Shown: positions 51,590 to 64,000, numbered from the stretch's first letter. The stretch: DNA of 64,000 nt from Physella acuta (GCF_028476545.1 NW_026732584.1:67501-131500); one strand, 5' to 3'. Program-made: numbers and translations. Notes: generated from the letters alone by a model not told the origin.

Positions 51590-54500
51590 TCCCTTTACCC
51601 TTAGAACACAATAACACATCTCTCAATAGAACAATTGATAGTATCCTAAAATCACCAATTATATTGTAACATGAACACTATGGTAGATTACATTCTTACA
51701 AACAATGCACAATATGCTACAACATAATCAAAATACAAAACAATAATGTCAAAGTCCTTTTGACCTTTAGAATCATAGGTCTAACTTATTTGGGACTTTG
51801 ATTGTCCTGCTTGACCTTCTCAGTGGCTTTTGATTTGGTGACTCAAGATTCTGACCATCTGGATTCTCTATCTCAGGAGGTCTAGGATTTAAATCATTAA
51901 CTCCAGAATTTACATTTTCTGACTCCAGACAACTTGGTTCACTCATATCAACAGAACTTGGTTGTGGAACAAACTGAGTTGGTGTGAACTGATCAGACTT
52001 GGTGGGATTGATAGATTCACACTTATTATCTGCACAAGTTATTTTTAACTGGTCTGCATGTCTACGGACAATAAGTCTATCATTTGTTTTTACTTTATAA
52101 GACACAGGTCCTGTACATTGAACAATTTGACCTGGTATCCATTTTTCCTTTCTCCCATAATTTCTTAGATACACATTCTTATTAACACCAAATTCTCTTT
52201 CAATGAATGTCTTGTCATGATTTAATGGAACTATTTTTGAATTGGCATCTGAAAGTATTATGCTGTTATTCAGATCCTTGACTGACATAGATTTCTTTGA
52301 TTGATCAATTTTCTCAGGTAATCTGATAGTGCTTTCCTGGTAATCAAAAATACTGTTTATGAGTAATATTCTGGACCATATCACTTTGCAACTGTGATCC
52401 AGTATTTGAAGTGGGTGTATTAAATGGCAAAAACCTTTTTTTTCTTTTCTTTTGATGTTACCCTTTTAGTTTCTGTAAGTGCTAATGATGTTAGCAAAGT
52501 TGTTTGATGATCACATTCCTTCTTACTAATGTATTCTCTTTAAAACATTTGAAATTGCCATATCACCATAATCATTTATTAAGTTACAAATACTTTGTTT
52601 AGGCAACTCTGACTGATAATGGACTGCATCTTCTCCATCTTTTATATTATCTTCACAAAGGGTTTTATTTCTTATTTTATATGGCTTTTAGTCATCATTC
52701 ACAGACTCTTCAGGCCAACCATTCTTACAGTACTCATATACTTTTATTAAGCACTCATCTTTTTGTGTTTCTCTTTTAATATCATTCACATTTATATTGG
52801 AGTTATCCATGATAGTGAAGAGAACAAATACATCTTCTGGTACATAGCTCAGGCTTTGGTTTTTTAAAGGTAATCTACTAAGACTATCTGCACTATTCTC
52901 AGATCCAGGTTTGTATTTCAATTCATACTTGTATGCAGTTAGTGTGATAGCCCATCTTTGAATTCTTGGTGAGGCATGCTCAGGTAGGGTTTTGTTTTCT
53001 CCAAATAAACCTAGCAATGGTTTATGATCTGTAAAGATGGTGAACTTCCTACCAAACAGAAACTTATGAAATTTCTTAACACCAAAAATGATGCCTAAGC
53101 CTTCCCTATCTAACTGAGAATAATTTTTCTCAGCCTGGTTCAAAGATCTACTGGCAAAAGCAATGGGTCTGTCACCCTTCTCATCCATGTGGGACAAGAC
53201 TGCTCCTACACCATCTGGTGAAGCATCACATGTTAATATAAGTCTTTTCCCTGAGTCATAGTGAGTTAGTAAGGTGTCAGAAGACAAAGCCTCTTTTGCT
53301 GTATTAAAAGCAGTATCTTGTTGTTTACCCCAGTGCCAAGTTGCATTTTTCTGTAGCAGCTTGTACAGTGGTGATAGTTTACCAGACAGATTCCCTATGA
53401 ACTTTGCATAGTAATTTATCAAGCCCAAAAAAAGCTCTTAGTTGTTGGGTATTTTCAGGTTTGGGTGCTTCTTTAATGGCTTTTGTTTTCTCAGGTTGAG
53501 GTCTGATGCCTTGTTTGCTCAATATATAACCAAGAAAACTAATTTCTGTCAACATGAATTGACATTTATCTTTGTTTATCTTTAAACCTTTTTCACCAAC
53601 AATTTTTAATACTTTATCAAGTGTTTTAAGATGTTCAGTGTCATTCTTACCAGTTATGTACACATTGTCAAAGTACACACAAACATTTGGAATGTCCTTA
53701 AAAATACTGTCCATGACAGCTTGGAAAATTCCAGGGCTAGATGATATGCCAAAACATAGTCTTTCATATTGGTAGAGTCCTTTATGTGTGTTTATTGTCG
53801 TATAGACTTTTGAATCTGGATGCAGTTCTAGTTGAGTGTAAGCATGACTAAAGTCTAATTCAGTGAATTTGTCTCCTCCTGCCAAATTCAAAGAAATTTC
53901 CTCAATGTTAGGTATAGGGTACCTATTTAGCTCTATTTGCTTATTCAGTGTAGTTTTATAGTCTCCACAAATTCTTATAGAACCATCCTTCTTTAACACT
54001 GGCACAATGGGTGTCGCCCAATCGGAATAGTCTACCTTCTTTATAATGCCATTAGATTCCAATCTACTTAGCTCATTTTCAATTTTGTTCCTCATTGCAT
54101 AAGGTGGAACTCTAGCTTTGCAGTATCTTGGATTTGTATCTTTAATGCTTAACTTCACTGTTCTATCATTTAGTAAACCTGAATTACCAAAAACACATTT
54201 ATTTTCAGATATAACTTTATCTAGTGAAGTAAGACTAGATTCTTTTACATTCTTCAATGAACAAATACTCTCCCAATTTAACTTAAGATCACTTAACCAG
54301 TTCCTACCTAGTAATGGCGGTCCATTTCCTTCAACCACAAGAAGAGGAAGTTTAACACTTTGACCATTATAACTTACATGAACCATACACTCTCCTATTA
54401 CCGGAACATTGTCACCAGTGTATGTTGTTAGACACTTGTGACACGGCTGTAGAGACACTGATCCTCCTGTGACAGCGTCAAAATCTTTCTTTGTTATGAC

Positions 54501-55602
54501 TGTTAGAGATGCTCCAGTGTCAAGTTGGAAGCTGATGCTCTTACCGTTGATATTAACTGGTACATTGATGGGAGCATGACTTATTGATTTAACAGAGAAC
54601 AGGTTGAAATCCAGCTGCAAATCAATTTGAGCATTTTCACAGGTAGAGTGGTTCATTGGTTGGGTTAGGTAGTCTTGGTGAGAGTTAACATAGTGCTGCT
54701 TTTGGTTGCGGTACTGTCTTGACTGGCTAGATTTAGCAACAGACGAAGACTTTGCAAAGCAGGCCTTGGCAATGTGACCTTGCTTACTGCACTTATAACA
54801 AGTTGCAGACTTGAACTTGCACCGATGAGATGCCTGGGGACCTTTGCATCGATGACATTTTTGATAATTATTACTAGATTTAGATCTAGGATTTGAACGA
54901 GCAGGCTGTTTAGCATAAGTTGGAATGCTCTGATGGGGTTGATGTTTATTGACTAACCTGCTGTTTACTGCATGGATCCCTGAAGGCGTTAGAGATTTCG
55001 CCGCATCTGATGACTGCTGGATTGAAGTTGCAAGTTGTATTGCTTTTTCCAATTTTAGATCTGACTCGAGCAGCAACTTTCTTTGAATATCAGGGCTGTT
55101 TACACCTGTCACAAACTTTTCACATAGTCTGTCAGACAGCGTTTCTCCAAATTCACAGAATCTACTTAAATGACGTAAAGCAGCAACATATTCTGATATT
55201 GACTCGTTTGGTTGACGAGTCCTACTGTCAAATCTAGCTCGACATAGAAACTTTGATGGGGTGGGCGCATGGTGGTCTGTTAGCAATTTGCTCAGCTCGT
55301 TAAAGCTCTTGGTAGTTAGACTAGCTGGTGCGCATAAGTCTTTTAGTAGCCTAAATTGTTGAGGCCCTATGACTGTTAACAAAATAGCTCTCTTTTTGGC
55401 TTCTATCGTCACGTTGTTTGCTTCTAGGTAAAAGCTTAACCTCTCTAGGTAATCTTGAATGATTTCATCATTCGCATCAAATTCTTTTATTTGGCCATAC
55501 AGCGCCATAATTCTAGAAATAATTAGCTAATAAGCTCTAGCAAACCTCTTTTTTGCGTAAGTAGGTGCTCTTTCTAGTAGATGTTTATCCTTCGTCGCCA
55601 AA

Positions 55603-55818
55603 TGAGGTGGATTGTAATGACTGACGAGAAGCCGCGTTGGTTGTTAACAGCCTTTATTTACAGACAGCCATGATGCAAAGAGAGAGAAAGGAAGTGGCCA
55701 GAGACAACTATATATAGATAACAACATGTAAGGGACATCACTCAAGATAACAATATAAATATAATACTAATACAGAGAGTGAGTTCCCTTGACCTCACAA
55801 TTAACTCAATCTATTACA
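55603..55818 (-). repeat. 5' LTR of the Ty3/gypsy element
   Basis: 216 bp, same ends as its partner. The AGTAC duplication follows directly at 55819-55823. Confidence 0.92.
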
Positions 55819-55871
55819 AGTACAAATAAACTACATTGCCTATTCACACTTCACCACTTACACCAGAATAC

Positions 55872-57144
55872 CTTTGATAGAGATTTACTACATTCAAGGC
55901 ATTCTTCTTCCCCATTCTGTCTTGCCTATAAATAATGAAATCATAAGTAGTTAATTATAGTAATATTATTTAATTTTTGACAATGGATAGCTAAAAAAAA
56001 TTAATAGTTCTACTTATAATATATTTTATCATTTAAAAAAAAAATTCACGGACCTTTTGAAGAAGGGCATCGATACCACTAATTAAAAGAGTGACTGGTT
56101 TTTGTAACGTCCGCAAAAAATATGTTACTACTAATATATCAAGTTATAAGCTTAATAAAGTTAATAAACTTTAATAATATTAAACATATTAATATATTTA
56201 TTACAGTTATTAGTTAAACAAAAGCTAGTGTGTTTGTGAGTGCTTAATAAAACAACTGAGTAATAATAAGCTAGTAAGTCGAAAACAACGATATGCCTAT
56301 TTTAAAATATATAGTATATTTAATAGGCCTACTTAATAGGTTGACAGACATTGCAATATGGTGTTTAATTAACAAGAACCTTACAATTTAAACAATAATT
56401 GAATCACTAATTTTAATTTTATCAATAATAATCATGTATAAAGCCTTTAGAGCTAATTAATTAACTAGTAAGTTCGGGGCTTAAATACTAGATTTAAGGC
56501 TGAACGGAGATGCATGTTAAGAGGTATCGATATTACTAGTATTGGTCTACTTTGTGAGACCATTTTCAATATTTTCTACATTGCTAATAATTAACAAAAA
56601 GAAGTCTACTAGTACATTTAATTAAATAGATAAATATATTACACTCGATCCATGTTTAGTTTAAGTGTGTATCTTTTTACAGTATTTTATTTTAATAGCT
56701 CGATTCCCAGTTCGATCATGATTACAGCGAATTAGTTACAACTAGAGCGGGCCTTCAAAACGTTACATATTTGTATAAATGTGTTTTGTATTAACATTTA
56801 ATACAAGATAATTACGTTAGCAACATTTAAACTCCAATTTTGTAGGTATTCTTTTTTTTTAAAAGCGTCAATGTCATAAAATTTATTATATTTTACAATC
56901 AATCAATCGGCGCGGAAAGGGGTTTAAAAAGTATCGATACCGTTTAAATAGTGTCATTCGGAGGATTGCTTTGTGAGACGAAGTTCGTAGTCTGCTAAAG
57001 CGTAAAATATTACAAAAAAATAGACTTTAGCAGAAAAATGGATTATTAAAATAATCCTAACAAATACAGAGCTAGTCCGAGTGTTGAAATATTTTAATAC
57101 AATTTTTGAAAACTTACCTTTTTAAGTGGCTTTCGTTTTGACAT
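55872..57144 (-). CDS. First two coding exons of a minus-strand gene
   Basis: Exon 1 (57118-57144) is an ATG followed by MSKRKPLKK with the consensus donor AAAAAG|GTAAGT. Exon 2 (55872-55925) has acceptor ATTATTTATAG and donor CAAAG|GTATTC, and encodes ARQNGEEECLECSKSLSK. Both junctions are phase 0, so they join as one frame of 27 residues with a basic start and a Cys-x-x-Cys. Downstream exons would lie beyond the gypsy element, and the coiled-coil pieces at 50.7-51.2 kb are the best candidates; that link is an inference. Upstream at 57.2-57.3 kb is a GC-richer patch with CACGTGA and GCGGCCGC words that may be the promoter. Confidence 0.45.
55926..57117. other. Intron between the two short exons
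   Basis: AT-rich, with no element ends recognised. Confidence 0.4.
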
Positions 57145-57780
57145 ATAGAAAAGGGGTCTTGAAGAAAAAATTAATCTGCCGTAAGCGGCCGCATCAAGTC
57201 GTTCCGACTAAAGTTAAAACGGGTTACGGAATCACGTGATATCTATTTTAAAGCCGTTTGATGCGCTATGCGTAGACGGCTGTAGACGTAATTTTTTTCT
57301 TCGTAAACGAAAGGTTTTGAGACTGTGACGTCATATTTTCTTGGTTTGTGCAACTAACTACATAGAGAAAACACAAGGAAATTAAAAACATGCATAGTAA
57401 TTCGAACAACGAAGTATGACGTCGTCACATTTAGCATAGAGTAGAAAATAATCTCAAGCCGGAGAGTGCACACAGTAATATGACGTCATTGATTCTCGAG
57501 TAAACATTGAATAAAAAGGCAATTTTGTCTAATCTAAGTGGTTTGCGTGAAGAGTTTCTTTCATACAATTCTTTCATACAATTCTTCGTGTAGGGGCGAA
57601 GCCCCACCCCCGCGTATGAACGTCTGAGCCCCCCCCCCCCCACCCCGCCACAACTCAAAAGAAATGTCGTAATCGATACTCTATAATAAAATTACCGCCT
57701 AATTAATGTGTCTAATCTAAAAAGTGGTTTTCTTGCAATTTCTTTAATGCAATTCCTCGGGTAGTGGCTAAGCGCGACAC

Positions 57781-57910
57781 CAGTGTTTCTTTCAGACTTC
57801 TTCCTCCCCGGAGAGGGGTAAGGGTACTTGAAATTTTCGGGGGCGGGGGTAGAATTTTCGGGGAGGGGGACGGACACTGGAAAAAGTATATAATTATATT
57901 TCGTTGAATG
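57781..57910. mobile_element. Short hAT-like element family 1, half copy
   Basis: Starts CAGTGTTTCTTTCAGACTTC and keeps the G-rich interior to the TATATTTCGTTGAATGG block. The other terminus is lost; a decayed relative lies at 57545-57660. Confidence 0.55.
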
Positions 57911-58078
57911 GGACGGCAGACATGTTTTTTGGGGGTGGGGGTGGGGGGGTGGTGTGTGTGTGGGTTAGGGGTGGTTTTAGTTTAGAGAAAAGAGACAGCA
58001 CTATCAGCCTAGCGCCCGTTGTATCCTTCCTCAACGGGCCATTTTTCTCGTTATGCATAATTTTCTTACTAAATATTT

Positions 58079-60420
58079 TGGATCCTTGAAAATCAAGGAA
58101 AATCCCTTGAATCATCATTTAATTACACTTTTGCATTTTCAGGTTGTGTTATTGTTTTTTTATTTATTTTTTTATATTTAGACGTTTTGTATTAGAGCTA
58201 TGCATAAGTAAACCATCTTAAATGAATGAAAGTAGGCTACAAGTAAGAAAGAAATATTACTATTGTAAATCTGTATCAGTCCTCACAAGCCGATGATGAA
58301 AACTGTAATACTAAAGCGAACACACAACTGACGCTGTAAATTACATGTCTGAGGCAAAAAACAAAAGGTAATCAAGGGAAAATGAACAGTAATCTTATTC
58401 AAAATTTAGTTGCAGCATTTGTGTAATCCTACATTTATTCTGAATAGGTATTTGGAAAATGCTCTGTTATTTTTTATTTTGTGATCCTTGTTTCACCCTA
58501 TTTAAATTAAAAAAATAAAATTAAATTAAATTTCAACTTTTGTACTGGACTAAATTTGTTAGAAATATGTACAAGCACTCATATACCACAAAAATGCCCT
58601 TTTTTGTTTATAACCTTATTTTACCCTGTTTCGAATCGAGTGCTCAGCTCTAAAACTCCAAACGCAACTAATTCTCTTTTTAGCTAAACCTACTTTGAAA
58701 ACGCATAAAATTGTTATGCCTTTACATTTTAAAAATTATTTAGAGTAATCGAATCCAAACTTGTGTTAGAGGCTTTGTGTAAGCTCACATTTTCTTTGAA
58801 TAGGTATTTGGAAAATGCTCTGTTATTATTTGTTTTGTGATCCTTATTTCAGCCTATTTTAAAACATTTTTTTATTCAATTTGTTGGAAATATGTATGAG
58901 CACTCATATACCACAAAGGTGCTCTTTGTTTGTTTATAACCTTATTTCACCCTATTTCGAACAAAAATCTCAGCTCTTAAACTTCCCTAAATTGTCGGGT
59001 AGCTGGTATAAGTTATATCCATTAAATCCCCCCCCCCACACACACACAGACAGACACATAAACACTTTTCACCCCAACTACCCCCCCCCCCCCCCCTTCC
59101 TAAACTAAAGAACAGAATGCAGCATGACGCCTAACAAATAGTTAACTGATAGAAGACAGGTCAAAGGGAAACAACAAATTAAATACACACATTGTACACT
59201 AGTAGAGGTTATATCCCTTGGCCCCCTTGGTAGTTAAAACAACGCAATGGACACAATACTTCATCCAGCCCAACATTAAAAGCAACGTAACTATCCTCCC
59301 CCCCTCCCCCCACCCCCTTTCGCCATGACCTTACGTCACCCTATAATCGACATTTTATTTAGAGTATTATTCTCTAAATTTGCTGGAAGTTTTGTTTTAG
59401 AGCATATTTTTTTTTAATATATTATTTTCTTTTTTGTTGTAACCCTTATTTTATCTTATTTTAAGTTAAATTTAGCATTTGAATCTTTCTAAGTTATTAT
59501 ATGTATTAAGGTAAACCTTGTTTGCTAAACATATTTACTTATGTCTTCTTTTCCATATAATTATATATACATGCCACATTGTACAAATTATGTACTGTAT
59601 GTTTCTACTGATGTAGGGGCCTACTTGTTTCAAAGTGTCAATAAAGATTAAAAGAAAAAGAAACCAAGGGACTAGATGTAAATAAAAATTATCTGTCCTT
59701 ATGGGGCATGTAGCTGCACTTGAAGTTTGGAAACAATTATTTTATTAGCATAATTTAATACAATGATTTATTTAAGCCTTGTTTAAAACGTTTCTGTAAC
59801 ATGGTTCAACGACAAACCTTGTTTTTTTTTTAAGTAAATCATTCTAGAACTCTCCTTCGTTCTCCATTTAATGTAAAATCCACTAGGTGGGTTGTAATGC
59901 AAGTTCCATTGTACCTCCTCGTATACAGAGCATTGAGAAATTATTGTAATTGTGCATACACATGTAATAACATTTTGACATTTTGCGCCATCCTACTTGC
60001 AAAAAATATCTAAATAGAGATTTTGAAAAAGTTGATGTTCAAACGTAGATCACTCCCGCTTTTTATTTTTTTTGTTTTGCCCCAGAAACTGCTAGACAAG
60101 CATGACCTACACGGCCAATCTTAGCATTAATTAAAATATCTCAAGCTATGATGGTTAATTTAATATAGACATCATTAGTAACAGAACAGTTGAATGAAGT
60201 AACCTTTGTACACGGTAAATGATTGACTACAATAGAACGCTGTCTTAGAATTGTAGATTTTAAAATATTCGAATTAAAACTAAAACATCAGTATCGTGAA
60301 ACCCAAGCACTCTGTGGCATAGACGCCATACCTCATCCACATCATTATCGGCAAACAAGAAGACTGTGTGGCTATCTTGTTACTGTACAATAGAGAAATA
60401 ATGTACCCTAATTGCTAGAC
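58079..60420. repeat. Dispersed repeat R, copy 3 (long)
   Basis: Blocks GGATCCTTGAAAATCAAGG, AGCCTTGTTTAAAACGTTTC and ATCATTATCGGCAAACAAGA lie in the same order as at 48640. It stops at 60420, where a hAT end begins, and appears to resume at about 63750 (TTTAGATTTCATGGCGGCAT). Inside it, 58429-58658 and 58787-58988 are a divergent tandem pair sharing AGGTATTTGGAAAATGCTCT. Confidence 0.55.
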
Positions 60421-61022
60421 CAGGGGTCGGCAACCTTTTAAGACAAGAGCCAAAAGCTACAATGTACACAATTTTCCTAGTTTTTAAAGAGCCAATTATA
60501 TTATTTCTTTTCAAAAATCGTATGATAGTTGATAAGGATTAGGTAAATAAATGTGATTTATGATTTTAAATGAATAGCGTTAATTAAGAACTGATATTGA
60601 TGCATATAAATACATACAAATCAAATAATATAACTATAAGACTATCCCAATCGACTATACAAGCCAGTTACGGACACCACTGGCCCAGGAGGTGTCTCCT
60701 ATAGCCAGGCAGCACTCAATACGGCAAACTTCGACTAACTGGCTTGTAATAGTAATTTAAATAGTAGTGTATAATTTTTTTTTTACTTTTTAGTGCATTA
60801 GTACATAAAAGCTTGTTATTAAAACGTTTTTTAATGAATTTTTTTCAGTACTTTACATGTTTTATTTACAATAGTGTTACATGATCGCCATGAAACTTTG
60901 GGAAGATGTTGAGAATATTTATTGGGAGGTTTCTGCGCTAAAAAGCATTTTTAAATTCGCAGGGGTGGCACCCCGGCAGGGCGCGATTTGTTTTCTCTAT
61001 ATATATGGTATCCCGAGTGCGT

Positions 61023-61025
<3 letters not shown>

Positions 61026-61057
<32 letters not shown>
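61026..61057. repeat. (CT)n microsatellite
   Basis: About 16 CT units. Confidence 0.95.
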
Positions 61058-61060
<3 letters not shown>

Positions 61061-62031
61061 GTCCGCAAGATATTTTCGCCGGACATCACATCAGAATCTG
61101 CAGCGACATATGAAGAACTTTATACGGACTTTTGTTGAAAATAATAAGTTAGACGTTTTAAATGTATAACCACAATTTTATTTAAAGAAGAAAATTAAAA
61201 AATAAAGGCGTATTCGAATGTAGAAAAACAATTTTAATTAAATAAATTATGCAACCGGAAAAATGTTTATACTTGGGACAAGAACGCATTTAACAATGAC
61301 GTCGCTTATTGTTTACACTAAAAAAAAAAAAGACCACGAAACTGATGACGTCATCTTCCGAGTTTAGAATGAAATAAAGAAATGAACTATTTCATTCAAA
61401 TATGATTTAGAGCTAGATTCTACGTACGCTATGAAATGTATACAATACGATTTTCTCGACCTAAACTTTTATAAGTTTTTACTTTATTTATTTAAATTCT
61501 AGATATAGATCTAGATCTCGATTCTAGATATAGACTAGATCTACGGAAAAAACTAGACGTAGACGCTAAGATCTGGATTTAGACTATCTACTAAAAACAA
61601 CATAACTACCATTGAGCAGCCGGGTTTTTGAAGAAATCTTTTAAGTCTCTTAATTTTAAGTCTCTTAATCAGCGAGTGCATTTAATATGGTATGGATTCC
61701 GATGAAGAAATGAACTATTTCATTTTAATCTATAGATCTATACATAAAAACCTAACAAAATTAAATCACATTTAAAACAAGAAAAATATCATTGAATAGC
61801 CGAGTTTTTAACGGAATCATTTAAGTCAATTAATTAGTGTGTGTCTGTGTTATGTTAAATGTGTCGGATTTTTAGCTAATTAGTTATTTCTTTGCTTTGT
61901 CAGTAATATCGTTCAGCGTGTAGTAATGCACATTGCGTTTTGACCATAAACTATTTTATAAATTATTTTTCTCAAACAAGTTCAACATTTTTAAATATAT
62001 AGGCCTATAATTCACGTGAAACGGGTACCGA

Positions 62032-62500
62032 TGGCTAGTATAAAAATAAAAGTCGATTGCGGTAGCCATCAAACTTCAGAACTTTATTAGAACAATCCAG
62101 GGAAGGGTTCTGTAAAAAAGTCATTTTTATTTTCGCAAGGGCGGCGCCACAAGAGGGTGCGATTTTCTCTATATACGGTATATAAAAATAAACGTCGATT
62201 GTGGTTTCACGGCGTTCACCTGATTGCCATCAAACTTTGGGGAGTTCATTAGAACACTTTGGGGAAGGGTTCTGTAAAAAAAAAAAATCATATTTAATTT
62301 CGCAAGGGCGGCGCCACGGGAGGGTGCGATGTTTCTCTATGTACGGTATATAAAGATTAAAGGCGATTGCGATTCGACGCATTTGATCCGGGTGCCATAA
62401 CATTTTAGGGAGTTGATGAATACTCCCGATAAGGTTTCTGGGGTGGGAGAGGGGTGGGATAGGTGGGTGGTGTTGGGAAGGGGAATTTAATTTTGCATTG
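62032..62500. repeat. Tandem 150-175-bp repeats in the Helitron 5' region
   Basis: Three units share TACGGTATATAAA, a GATTGCG/GATTGTG word, GCCATCAAACTT-like text, GGGAAGGGTTCTGTAAAAAA and GCAAGGGCGGCGCCAC. A more distant unit lies at 60880-61010. The start of each (TCTCTATATACGGTATATAA) is of Helitron 5'-end type. Confidence 0.75.
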
Positions 62501-63376
62501 GAGGCCCCCCGGCAGGAGGTCATTTGGCGTCCTGATCTTTCCCGTGAGCGCTATGGCGACTACGTTGAGTCTAAACAACGTGATAGACAATGGATAGGAT
62601 GTGGCGTTACAAACGCTCACTAAATTGAATCAAGCGTGTCAAGCGATTTGGCTGCACACAAAAATTTCAGTTTCGGCCACCAAAGGCTCACATGGGCCGC
62701 TGAGGGCCATGTAATACGTTGTATTTTAATAATCAGAAAAACTAACCAAGGTTAGATTATTAACTGGCGTGTTTCTTTTAGTCCGTAAAAAATCCAAACA
62801 GTTTCGTCACTTTGCGAATGATGCAATTAGCATCTATTTTTAGACAATCAATCGGAAATTGAGATCGAGCATCTAATAATAGACTATTGTAACGATAACA
62901 TATTGCATCAGTCACACTGATGATTAAAACACGTCAAATACTTTTTTACGTGCTAAAGAAAATAATCCTGTTCATTTGTGTCATTTTGCGAATGATGCAA
63001 TCTGCATCATTGTTAACAGGATGCTATTTGGCACGATGGCGCCTGTTAGTTTTAAGGAGCCAGGGTCCGTACGTGGCGCCTATGCGGTAGTGTAATCGAG
63101 AGGGGGTGCACCTCTACGTCCCTGACACATCGGTGGTCACCGAAGTGTGTTCTACCTGATTATTTCGATGAGTGATTAATCTACACATAAGGTTTTCACG
63201 CGGTAGTGTAGGTAAACCCGTGTCCCGATATTTATGATCCAAGCGCAGGCATTGTTTACATTTAAATAACTCACTTTTAGAAAACATGGTTACGCGCCTA
63301 AGAATATAGGATTAGTAACATTTGGATGAAACCCTTCTTCCATCCCCGCGGCAACGCGCGGGGACGGGTATGCTAG
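62032..63376 (+). mobile_element. Helitron-like element, 3' terminus well formed
   Basis: The 3' end is CCCCGCGGCAACGCGCGGGG (a GC-rich hairpin), then ACGGGTATGCTAG followed by T, a textbook Helitron terminus (subterminal hairpin, CTRR, insertion before T). The 5' end is uncertain because several TCTCTATATA-type starts are tandemly repeated, and it may begin as early as about 60.97 kb. No Rep/helicase frame was seen, so it is non-autonomous. A block, TTTGCGAATGATGCAAT, occurs twice (about 62812 and 62985). Confidence 0.65.
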
Positions 63377-63749
63377 TACTCAGGTCAAATTAATGTATTC
63401 TGACAGGTAGAGGAATGCATTCTGAATAGAATAACATTCCCCATTTAACGATATTCGAAAAAAGTCGGCACTCGGGCAGTGACAAGCATGGTATTGTTGC
63501 CACGGGGCTGTACACAGCACGGGTGTGGGGCTGGGCCTGTTGCCCAAGCGGCTGTCAGCTGTCCGTATACATTCTATTTTACCTATTCTCAATCTTCTCT
63601 GATTAGTGTGTTTATTCTATTTAAGTTAAAGTTGTTTTATTTTATAGTATTCTTTTTTAGTAGTTTTGAAATGAAATAATAAAAATATTAATATTTGTGC
63701 ATGAAAATCGAGAGCCGCACATTGACATCCAAAGAGCCGCATGCGGCTC

Positions 63750-63870
63750 TGTGACAAGTGTAGAATTATCCATTTTAGATTTCATGGCGGCATAAAAAGA
63801 GTTGACGGGAAATACATCGCGGCACATCCCTGAACTGAATAGAAACAAAATAATAGTTCGTTGTGTTAGT
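63750..63870. repeat. Dispersed repeat R, right-hand piece
   Basis: TTTAGATTTCATGGCGGCAT, then CATCGCGGCACATCCCTGAA, matching the 38640-38900 and 48640-49010 copies. Confidence 0.5.
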
Positions 63871-64000
63871 TGTTTCCCATATTTAAATTTATTGGACCTA
63901 AGGGAAGCAATAAACATTCTAAAATAAGTGTGTAAAATCAAAAGTAATAATACAATATAAAGTAAAATGATTGTTTTATTTATTATATACCACGTAGTTA
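63871..64000. other. AT-rich end of the window
   Basis: No feature recognised. Confidence 0.4.

Larger units (their letters stand above)
51374..55818 (-). mobile_element. Ty3/gypsy LTR retrotransposon (fossil, 4445 bp)
   Basis: Bounded by two 216-bp LTRs and a perfect 5-bp TSD, AGTAC (51369-51373 and 55819-55823). Parts in order on the minus strand are a gag with CCHC zinc knuckle, an aspartic protease, a reverse transcriptase, an RNase H and a C-terminal integrase part. A primer-binding-like TGGCGACGAAGG lies next to the 5' LTR, and a purine tract next to the 3' LTR. LTRs differ at one position in 216, so the insertion is young. The element looks broken, with about two or three breaks, and is best treated as a non-autonomous copy. 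It lies between exons of a same-strand gene. Confidence 0.9.
60421..63745. mobile_element. hAT element of the GTCGGCAACC family, carrying a Helitron
   Basis: Starts CAGGGGTCGGCAACC. The far part, AAAGAGCCGCATGCGGCTC at about 63729-63747, is the family's right subterminus, with the last bases missing. The 63480-63745 part aligns to the 4185-4720 copy. Repeat R flanks both sides, consistent with one insertion later enlarged by the Helitron. No matching 8-bp TSD was found because the right end is damaged. Confidence 0.5.

Noticed and set aside
61873-62620. Pro-rich minus-strand frames near 62.2-62.6 kb
   Set aside because: They follow the tandem Helitron units and their G-rich stretches, with no coding signature.

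Overview
The window is AT-rich animal nuclear DNA. It has spliced genes with GT-AG introns, tRNA-derived SINEs with target-site duplications (TSDs), many hAT-type DNA elements, long (TA)n arrays and one Ty3/gypsy element. A single-cysteine-cluster Toll-like receptor and a mucin-like gene with linked EGF exons fit a mollusc, probably a gastropod. The organism is an inference from style and content, not a direct identification. No bacterial features, CRISPR arrays, rRNA genes or true tRNA genes were seen.

Layout. 2.3-3.6 kb (minus): a four-exon secreted acidic protein, every intron in phase 1, probably continuing off the left edge. 4-13 kb: stacked DNA elements (short hAT elements, a MULE-like element, a hAT copy nested in another inverted-repeat element) around one orphan plus-strand exon at 8.4 kb. 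13.4-22.2 kb (minus): a MUC4/mesh-type gene with a post-VWD-like linker, a Cys-rich module, a chain of calcium-binding EGF exons and a Thr-rich repeat tract. Its splice phases are intact, but four in-frame TAA codons, a hAT insertion in one EGF exon and frame changes in the Thr tract suggest a recent pseudogene. 22.4-25.5 kb: a degraded ZBED5-like hAT transposon and a short hAT element split by an LTR-like insertion. 26.2-26.5 kb: possible first exons of a minus-strand gene. 27-32 kb: mostly non-coding, with a minisatellite and an LTR-like block. 32.3-34.8 kb (minus): the TLR, the clearest intact gene. 35-40.6 kb: repeats, a solo-LTR-like insertion, SINEs and tandem arrays. 41.2-42.6 kb (plus): a small two-exon transcript with a YY1-type start and a polyA signal. 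42.7-50 kb: AT-rich DNA unusually dense in CTAG/AGATCT words, with a second copy of the 10.6 kb hAT element and a housekeeping-type promoter motif cluster near 47.36 kb. 50.7-57.15 kb (minus): pieces of a Lys/Glu-rich coiled-coil gene whose first exons are separated from the rest by a young Ty3/gypsy element. 57.5-64 kb: dispersed repeats, a split hAT element and a Helitron with a well-formed 3' terminus.

The genes do not form a pathway. Two are extracellular or innate-immune in type (mucin-like EGF protein, TLR), but nothing in the sequence links their functions. The strongest signal is the nesting of elements, dated relative to each other by exact TSDs, and the decay of the mucin-like gene. 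No convincing undescribed biological system was found. The best novelty candidates are the phase-1 modular secreted protein, the decaying symmetric-exon gene, a perfect 26-bp intronic hairpin at 41.65 kb and the unidentified exon at 8.4 kb.
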